64,000 bases of DNA, taken from positions 13,908,136-13,972,135 of the forward strand of contig JACGWO010000013.1 of assembly GCA_034509735.1 (NCBI GenBank), written 5' to 3'. The translations under genes and the position numbers were made by a program. This DNA comes from Sesamum alatum (taxonomy: Eukaryota > Streptophyta > Magnoliopsida > Lamiales > Pedaliaceae). Under the pieces are notes generated by a model. That model saw only the letters and a list, made by a program, of their open reading frames with translations. It made no database searches and was not told the origin of the DNA. Each line of letters begins with the position of its first letter. The first letter of the stretch is position 1. Of this stretch, positions 56,456 to 64,000 are shown one piece after another.

Positions 56456-59146
56456 ACTAATTCTGCTTCATGGGTATTGGATACCGGGTGTGGTGCTCAC
56501 ATCTGCAGTGATCTGCAGGCACTGCAAAGAAGTAGAAGGCTAACCAAGGATGAGATGATCCTGAGGCTAGGCGATGGCAAGGCCGTTGCTGCGGAGGCCG
56601 TAGGATCACTAGAGTTAGCCATTAGTAGTCATGTTAGGATTGTTGTGAACGACTGTTTCTATGTACCTAGCATGATTAAAAACATTGTTGCCATCCCGGT
56701 CCTTGATAAGGAGGGATATGAATTTACCATCAATAAAAATGGTTTTTTTCATTATCAAAGATGGTATTTCTCATTTGCTTGGTACATTGGTCAACGGTCT
56801 GTACATACTTCAACAGTCTAATTGGATTATGACTGCAGAACACAAACGAAAACGTGATGATCATAATAACGCACAGATATGGCATGCGAGGTTAGGTCAT
56901 ATCTCTAAAGATAGGATAAGAAGGTTGGTGAACTCAAAGAGTCTAGAAATAGACGATTTGGACAACCTACCGACCTGCGAATCCTGTCTAAAGGGAAAGA
57001 TGACCAAGAAACCCTTTGTTGGACAAAGTACGCTAGCCAGTGGTCTGTTGAATTTGATCCATACAGATGTCTGTGGTCCACTAAATACTCAGGCTAGAGG
57101 TGGGTACTCGTACTTCATAACCTTTACCGATGATCACTCACGGTATGGTTATGTTTACCTGATGAGGTACAAGTCTGAAGCCTTTGGAAGGTTTAAGAAA
57201 TACAGACTTGAAGTAGAGAACCAAACCGGTCGAAAGATCAAAGCCCTTCGGTCGGACCGAGGTGGAGGGTATTTTGAGTGGTGAGTTTACTGATTATCTA
57301 AAAGAGAATGGGATTCTCTCTCAGTGGACCCCTCCTGGAACACCGTAGCTTAATGGTGTGTCTGAAAGGAGGAATCGGACCTTGTTGGACATGGTCCGAT
57401 CCATGATAAGTTTTACCGAACTACCCCTTTCCTTCTGGGGATACGCTCTTGAGACGGCGGCCAAAGTTTTGAACTTGGCGCCATCTAAAAAGGTATCCCA
57501 GACGCCATATGAGATATGGCATGGCAAGCCTGCCTCCTACAAATACTTGAAAGTGTGGGGTTGCCCCGCATATGTCAAGAGATTAGTGGGAGATAAACTG
57601 GACTCGAGGTCTAGTTATGCAGGTTCATCGGCTATCCAAAAGAAACTGCGGGTATTATTTCTGTGATCCCTCCGAGCAAAAGGTTTTTGTCTCGCGAAAC
57701 GCAGTGTTCTTGGAAAAAGGTTTTCCATCAGATAGTCGACGCGATGAGGTACTCCTTGAGGAATCAAGTGAGGTACCCCATGAGGCGGCAGTGACATCTG
57801 AGCCAGTGGTTTCCACTGATATTGTTCCAGTCTTCCGTAGGTCGGCCAGAGTATCCCATGCACCTGATAGGTATGGATTTCTGGGCCTGACCGGTCAGTT
57901 GGATAATGATCCAAAGACGTACGGAGAAGCGATGTCGGACGTCGATTCGGACAAGTGGCTTGAGGCCATGAAATTCGAGATGGACTCGATGGGTACAAAC
58001 AAGGTTTGGACCCTAGCAGATCCACCAAAAGGGGTTAAACCCGAAGCTGGAACATACGTTTTGATGAAGTCATACGGGGATATGATTTCATCAAGAACGA
58101 GTCCGATCCTTGTGTATACAAGAAGATTAGTGGGAGCTCAGTTGCATTTCTGGTGATTTACGTGGATGACATCTTGCTCATTGGGAATGATGCTAAGATG
58201 TTGGGTACCACTAAAGCTTGGCTGTTAATGCAATTCTCCATGATGGATATGGGCGAGGCATCCTACATCCTTGGCATCAAGATCTATAGGGATAGATCTA
58301 AAAGGATGTTAGGAATGGCCCAGTCCTCGTACATTGAGAAAGTCTTGAAGAGATTCAAAATGGAGAACTCAAAACGAGGATTCCTTCCAATGAGGCATGG
58401 AATTAAGTTATCCAAGAAGCAGTCTCCTAAGACTGATGAGGAGCTTAAACGGATGTTGGACATCCTCTATGCTTCAGCCGTAGGCAGCATACAGTATGTT
58501 GTTCAATGCACTAGACCTGAAGTGGCTTTCGCATTGAGCGTAACAAGTCGATATCAGTCGTGTGCCGGGAAGGCACACTGGAGTGCAGTCAAGACTATCT
58601 TGAAGTACCTGAAAAAGGACTAAGGACATGTTCTTAATCTACGGTGGTGGAGAGTTGATACGAGAAGGCTATAGCGACGCTAGCTTCCAGTCGAATGACG
58701 ATGATGCCAAGTCCCAGTATGGTTTTGTATTTAGACTAAATGGTGGCGTGGTTACTTGGAAGAGTTCCAAGTAGGCTACCACGACGGACTCCACCATAGA
58801 GTTTTGAATACATAGCGGCTTTGGAAGCTGCTAAGGAGTGGTTTGGTTGATGAGCTACATCCAAGGGTTGGATGTAGTACCTAGCATTGCTAAGCCTGTA
58901 ATTATCTTTCATGATAACAACGGGGCGATAGCGCTAGCAAAGGAACTGAGATCTCATCACGATCCAAGCATATTCTTAGACGCTACCATCTACGTAGAGA
59001 GATGGATAGCAGGAGTGACGTTCGGTTGGACCGAGTCAGCTCCGCAGAAAACATAGCAGATCCACTTGCTAAGCCCATGTCGCAAGTTGCCCATACTCAC
59101 CATCTGAATAAGAGGTTCGAGGTCAATGGGTGATTGGCTTTAGGTC
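56456..59146 (+). pseudogene. B1 pol (PR-IN-RT-RH) with RT deletion
   Basis: Protease DTG at 56480-56488. Frameshift at a T run near 56745. Pre-integrase IWHARLGHIS near 56880; integrase acidic residues at 57066 (HTDVCGPL), 57129 (TDDHSRYG) and 57364 (VSERRN), with a frameshift near 57275 and a TAG at 57346-57348. Further shift near 57617. RT: DPPKGVKP is joined at about 58041-58045 to the codons of SWNIRFDEV, removing about 114 codons (TAFLNG region included) and shifting frame. YVDD survives at 58159-58170. RNase H is broken at 58795-58850 (stop within DST.EAEY). These RT and RNase H lesions are shared with B2. Confidence 0.93.
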
Positions 59147-59157
59147 AAGTGGGAGAT
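59147..59157 (+). other. Polypurine tract of B1
   Basis: AAGTGGGAGAT directly before the 3' LTR, the same as in A1 and B2. Confidence 0.92.
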
Positions 59158-61387
59158 TGTTGGAATAGGTGACCAGAAAGCCAATAGGTTTGGCAATTTG
59201 TAACCTATCCGACAACTTGATGTGAATGTAATATTATTATGTGATGAATAAGATGAGTATTCGTCATCAATGGTACCTTCTTTGTTGCGCTCATCTTACA
59301 TTTGTTAAAATGGTGTTTAACTTATATCGCAACAAAGCCCACAGACCATGGATAACAACTCGTGCAGTTGGGCCACGCATTGGATGGTGGTCATGAAACC
59401 AACTGATTAAGAGTTGGGTCTGAAACGTTCCAAGTTGAGGACCTCGAGAAAGGGCATCGAGAGTCCTATTGAGACTTGCGTCAAGAGTCGTGTTCATTGG
59501 ATGAGTGCCGTGTTTCATCGGCGACAGGCGTGGGACGCCTACACGATCTTGATGGGTTGGTCGACTGGGGTCGAGCCGACTGGACTGACTCGCGGGGATC
59601 ATCATATGGAAGCCTTGGAGGCTTGGTCGGTATGATTGATTTTCCCCGGTTCCGATAGTACGGGAGTAATCCTCAGACTTGAGGGATCATGGCAGTCGCG
59701 TGCACAGGACGGCTGTATCTTGGATCTGGCGAGAGGTAATCATTCTGTAAGATGATTATCATAAGCCTTGTCCAGTGCAGTCAGAATGTGTAGCGAGGAC
59801 GGTGGATTCCAAGAAGAGGATCCGTCCCCTGTCAGTATGTGACAGAGGTATCTCCTATGCACTCGGAGACACGTTCATGCTGTTTGAAGCTGTGGCCACA
59901 GTGGTTGGTTGAACAGGGAATGGTTTCCTGTGTCGACGCAATGAAGCATACGTGGTCTCGAGTATTAAGCATAGATGCCTAGTCAAGGATGGGAACCGAC
60001 GCCCAATTCCATACCCTAGACTAAGGCCGGGAGACGGTAGACGGAAGGATCGTACCTGTACGGAATCGGCGCCTAAATGTTCATGCCAATTCACCTAGTC
60101 TGTAGTGCCATGGACCGTTGCTAGACGGCCACCCATGGTAACGGGCCCTTGTGGGACACGGGCCCAAGTCTAACTGAGAGTGAACCTAAAGGGTCACACA
60201 CAAATCACCGAGGAGGTTGAGAGATCGACTTGGAGTCAATCTCGAAGGATAAAAATAAGTAATTGGATTACTTAAGGGAAAGTCCATTGGATGGACGGAC
60301 CGATATTGTATCGAGCTTTCATTTAATCGGTAAATTGGATTTTCGATTAAATATGGAAAGTTGAGATGTTGAGACGTTGGATCTTTTAATTGGATTAAAA
60401 GATCAACGGGAATAATTTAAATGGACATTAAATTGGATTTAATATTGGGTTCGTCGTAATTGGATTATGATAAAACCCGGTCCGTTAAATTATACCCGAG
60501 AGGAGAAATAATTTCTAATTTGGAATAGGAAGAAGTTGGACTTCTTCCCTTAATTAAACATGGCCGACACGCTCCCTTGGAGGAAGCAAAATCAGCCATG
60601 TTTCATGCTAGGTGGTATGTTGACTTATCTCTTTTGGAAAGAGACAAATCAACTCCAATCAAACTCTTCCCTTTTGGTATGATTTGATCATACCATAAAT
60701 TTTGGTAGGCTTGATTGAAGAATTGATGGTGATTGATTGGAATGAATCTAGACATCCTTGGATGAACCTAGACACATTCCAATAATCACATTAATTATGT
60801 ATATATATTACAATATACAACACCTAGCATAAGTGATTCATTATTCATCTTTTTCTAGGAAAAAGAGAAGACAAAAATCCTCTCCTCTCTCTCAAAATTT
60901 CGTGCTCCCTCCCTCTCTTACACTTGTGTTCTTCACTTGATTTTGAATCAAAAAGAAGAACAAAGTAAGTTTAAAAGAACACTAATTCATAGTGTTCTTT
61001 TCTTAAACCGATTCCTTCCTAAACCCGTTCTTTTCTAGCAAGAAGAACGTGTGTTTCTTCCGGTGTGGTGTGGATCACCTTTGGAGAATCCATACGTTTG
61101 GATTTCGTGAGCATTCCGGAGAAGGAACAACGCTAGTAGCCGGGAGCATACGCTAAACAATCAAAAGGTAACGGTTTATTACGCTTTGATTGATTTCATT
61201 TGCATATCTATGCCCTATGTGTTTAAATATATGTTTTAATATTTACACATCCTACATCGAACGCCCGGTTGAGCACCCAAGGGTACACCCCTTGGGATTC
61301 GCGTATTTTGAATTTGATTTAAATTTACGCACTTTCTCGCTTTTCTCGCTTCCGCTCGCGCTCCCGGGCGGATCCGCTTGTCCTTCA
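59158..61387 (+). mobile_element. 3' LTR of B1
   Basis: 2230 bp, TGTTGGAATAGG to GTCCTTCA. Conserved U3 block at 60072-60206, AT-rich TATA candidate at about 60793-60815, hairpin with arms GTTTAAAAGAACACTA and its near-complement at 60969-61008, 379 bases before the end. Confidence 0.96.
60969..61008 (+). other. LTR hairpin of family B
   Basis: Arms of about 16 bases with a 5-base loop and small imperfections; the B2 copy (about 16229-16272) is nearly perfect. Position relative to the LTR end matches the family A hairpin within a few bases. Confidence 0.65.
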
Positions 61388-61392
61388 GTTCT

Positions 61393-64000
61393 GCCTCTTG
61401 GGTATTAGATACCGGCTGTGGAACTCACATTTGCGATGACTTGCAGGTGTTGAAAAGAAGCAGAAAACTGAGTAGCGGGGACATGATCCTGAAGCTTGGG
61501 ATTGGCAAGGCCATCTCGGCAGAAGCAGTAGGATCCGCCACTCTAGTGATTAGTGATAGTATTAGCATAGATTTAGAGCAAATTTATTTTGTACCCAGTA
61601 TGATTAAAAACATCATTTCCATTCCATTGTTGGACAATAGTGGTTATGAGTTTAGAATCAATAAAAATTGCTTTTATTTGATGAGGTGTGGAATTGCTCA
61701 TCTACTTGGTACATTGCATAACGGACTCTATATCTTGCAACAAACGAATTTCGTCCTCAATGCACAACACAAACGAAAATTAGATAATAACGGGAACGCA
61801 CGTCTGTGGCACGCTAGGCTAGGTCACATATCCCAAGATAGGATGAAAAGGTTGGTAGACTCAAAGAACCTAGAGGTTGGGGACTTGAGCGATCTACCAA
61901 CTTGTGAGTCCTGTCTAAAAGAGAAAATGACAAAGAAGCCCTTTGTAGGACAAAGCAGGCTTGCCACAAGTCTGTTGGACTTGGTCCATACAGACGTATG
62001 TGGACCACTAAGGACGCTGGCCCGAGGTGGGTTCTCCTACTTCATAACCTTCACCGATGATCATTCGCGGTATGGTTATGTTTACCTGATGAGGTACAAG
62101 TCTGAAGCTCTTGAGAGATTTAAAGTCCTTCGGTCGGACCGAGGCGGTGAGTACCTTAGTACGGAGTTCCTAGATTATCTAAAAGAACATGGTATAATAT
62201 CAGAATGGACACCTCCAGGAACACCATAGTTAAATGGTGTCTCTGAAAGGAGGAATCGAACCCTGTTGGACATGGTTCGGTCCATGATGAGTTTTACCAA
62301 ATTGCCCTTATCGTTTTGGGGCTATGCACTAGAAACGGCGGCCAAATTGTTGAATTTAGCGCCTACTAGTACATTGACCCAAACGCCATATGAGATATGG
62401 CACGGCAAGCCTGCATCCTACAACTACTTGAAAGTGTGGGGTAGCCCCGCATACGTCAAGAGGTTAGTGGGAGATAAGTTAGAATCTAGGTCTAGCTTAT
62501 GCAGGTTCGTTGGATACCCTAAAGAAACTGCGGGTTATTACTTTTATGACCCTTATGAACAAAAGGTGTTTGTTTCAAGAAATGCAGTATTCTTGGAGCA
62601 AGGCTTCCCGGAGGATATCCAACCTAATGAGCTGATCCTTGAGGAATCAAGTGATGGAATCCAGCCATCAGAGGAGGCCGCGGAACCCTCACTTAGAGGA
62701 TTCAGGATTAACAGCCGAAGGGCTGACCAACCTCGACAAGTCCAACATGCTAGGCATGAAGGACAGCCTCAGGAACAGCCAGTCCCGGTTCCTGAATCGC
62801 CGGCTCCGATACAGTCAGCGCCCACAGTCACCACTGACGTTCCCGTTCTCCGTAGGTCCACTAGAGAGTCCAGACCTCCAGTGAGATATGGCTTTCTAGG
62901 TGCGACCGATCTTTTAGATAGCGATCCTAAGACGTATGGAGAAGCGATGTCCGACATCGACTCCGGGAAATGGCTTGAGGCCATGAAAGCCGAAATGGAC
63001 TCCATGAGCGAGAACCAAGTATGGAGTCTTGTAGATCCACCGAAAGGTGTTAAAGCCAGTCGGCTGTAAGTGGATCTACAAGCGCAAACTTGGCGTTGAT
63101 GGAGAAGTCACAACCTTTAAGGCTAGGATTGTAGCTAAGGGATACACTCAACGACCCGGGGTCGATTTTGAGGATACCTACTCGCCAGTAGCCATGGCTA
63201 AATCCATTCGGATCGCCATAGCAGCATGGTATGACTATGAGATATGGCAGATGGACGTGAAAACGGCCTTCCTCAACGGTTTTGTTGAAGAAGAGATCTA
63301 TATGGATCAGCCGGAGGGTTTCACGGTCACTGGAGAAGAACAGAAAGTCTGTCGTCTCCAGAAGTCCATCTATGGCCTCAAACAAGCCTCCCGAAGTTGG
63401 AACATTCGCTTTGATGAAGTAATACGGGGTTATGACTTCATCAAAAACGAATCCGACCCTTGTGTATACAAGAAGGTCAGTGGGAGCTTAATAGTGTTCC
63501 TAGTGCTTTATGTGGATGACATTCTGCTCATTGGTAATGACGTTAGAATGTTAGGAAACACAAAAGCATGGTTGTCAACCCAGTTTTCCATGAAGGACTT
63601 GGGTGAAGCCTCCTACATCCTAGGCATCCAGATTGTCAGGGACAGATCTAAAAGGATATTAGGACTCACCCAAAACTCGTATATGGAGAAAGTCCTAAAG
63701 AGATATCGAATGGACAACTCCAAACGAGGATTCCTTCCAATGAAGCATGGGATCAAGTTATCCAAGAAACAGTCCCCACAGACTGATGAGGAAGTTGAAA
63801 GGATGAAAGTCATCCCCTATGCATACAGTATATGGTCCACTGCACTAGGCCTGACATTGCATACGCTTTGAGCGTGACAAGCAGATATCAGTCCTGCACA
63901 GGAGAGGCACATTGGAATGCTGTTAAGGGCATCCTTAAGTACCTAAGGAGGACTAAGGAAATGTTCCTAGTCTATGGCAATGGAGAACTAATTCTGGAAG
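61393..64000 (+). pseudogene. A2 pol (PR-IN-RT-RH), truncated by window
   Basis: Protease DTGCGTHIC at 61408. Pre-integrase LWHARLGHIS near 61805 and integrase core HTDVCGPL, TFTDDHSRYGY near 61990-62075; about 14 codons (RLEVENQT region) are missing near 62123. A TAG at 62227-62229 falls just before GVSERRN. The frame 62266-63069 holds integrase end and linker. One extra A near 63052 shifts into the frame 63047-63871, which has the full RT with MDVKTAFLNG, SWNIRFDEV and YVDD (63509-63520) but lacks two Leu codons after KSIRI. A shift near 63830 precedes RNase H, which is cut at the window end. Unlike family B, the RT palm is present. Confidence 0.93.

Larger units (their letters stand above)
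51680..61387 (+). mobile_element. Element B1, Ty1/copia family B
   Basis: Complete 9708-bp element, exact TSD gttct (51675-51679, 61388-61392), inserted at the gag-protease border of A2. 5' LTR 51680-53772, interior 53773-59157, 3' LTR 59158-61387. By eye about a dozen differences in the first 980 bases between its LTRs, many of them C/T, so it is fairly young. It is the innermost and youngest layer of this stack. Confidence 0.97.
46849..64000 (+). mobile_element. Element A2, Ty1/copia family A, right end outside
   Basis: Plus-strand element inserted in the 5' LTR of C; predicted TSD acttt (46844-46848). 5' LTR 46849-48828, leader, gag 50780-51679, element B1 (51680-61387), pol 61393-64000. 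The window ends in RNase H. Gag and pol carry frameshifts and stops, so it was inactive or has decayed. Confidence 0.96.

Noticed and set aside
60969..61008. Compensatory change between the two LTR copies of B1 in the hairpin arms
   Set aside because: The two substitutions do not fall on the same base pair, so they are not evidence of covariation within B1.

Overview
The window is plant repeat DNA, almost certainly a heterochromatic block of a flowering plant (species not identifiable). I find no host gene, tRNA, rRNA or CRISPR array. Essentially every base belongs to an LTR retrotransposon. Most are related Ty1/copia elements with unusually long LTRs (about 2.0-2.2 kb) that begin TGTTRGAAYA, use a primer binding site matching initiator tRNA-Met (TGGTATCAGAGCC) and carry a Gag starting MSKNP. 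I call them family A (A1, A2, E and solo LTRs), family B (B1, B2, B3) and family D. There is also one non-autonomous element (C) and a Ty3/gypsy remnant. Most nesting steps are fixed by exact 5-bp target-site duplications (TSDs).

Layout. 1-153: end of a family A LTR. It interrupts the leader of element E (154-1493), whose 5' LTR is 1494-3618. E sits in an older A-type LTR fragment (3619-3998), which itself interrupts a gypsy gag-protease remnant (3999-4668). From 4669 on, everything lies inside plus-strand element B3. Its 5' LTR is cut into three pieces (4669-4927, 15494-15850, 25692-27281) by element D (4928-15488, TSD gagtt, itself holding a solo LTR at 8958-10960, TSD cttag) and by element B2 (15851-25686, TSD tgtcc). 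B3's leader is split by a solo LTR (28469-30473, TSD aaact), and its gag is broken at 31834 by element C. C's 3' LTR (31835-32914 and 43444-43556) is split by element A1 (32915-43438, TSD cgaat), whose own 5' LTR holds an unrelated solo LTR (42220-42755, TSD tagag). C's interior is 43557-45998. Its 5' LTR (45999-46848) is cut by element A2, which runs off the window's right edge. A2 is split by element B1 (51680-61387, TSD gttct). The deepest chain is B3 > C > A2 > B1; the right ends of A2, C and B3 lie beyond base 64000.

How the parts work together. Each copia element codes for Gag (with a CCHC knuckle), protease, integrase, reverse transcriptase (RT) and RNase H in one gag-pol order; all copies carry stops or frameshifts. 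A1 keeps a 629-codon open frame covering the integrase end, RT and most of RNase H. B1 and B2 share the same deletion of about 114 RT codons and the same RNase H lesions, yet each inserted cleanly, so family B looks mobilised in trans, plausibly by family A enzymes. All families also share an unusual leader of about 2 kb between primer site and gag. It has a CpG-rich island, hairpins conserved in structure but not in stem sequence, and intron-like borders: a donor-like site in U5 and an acceptor-like site touching the gag ATG. These leader features are the most novel part of the window.
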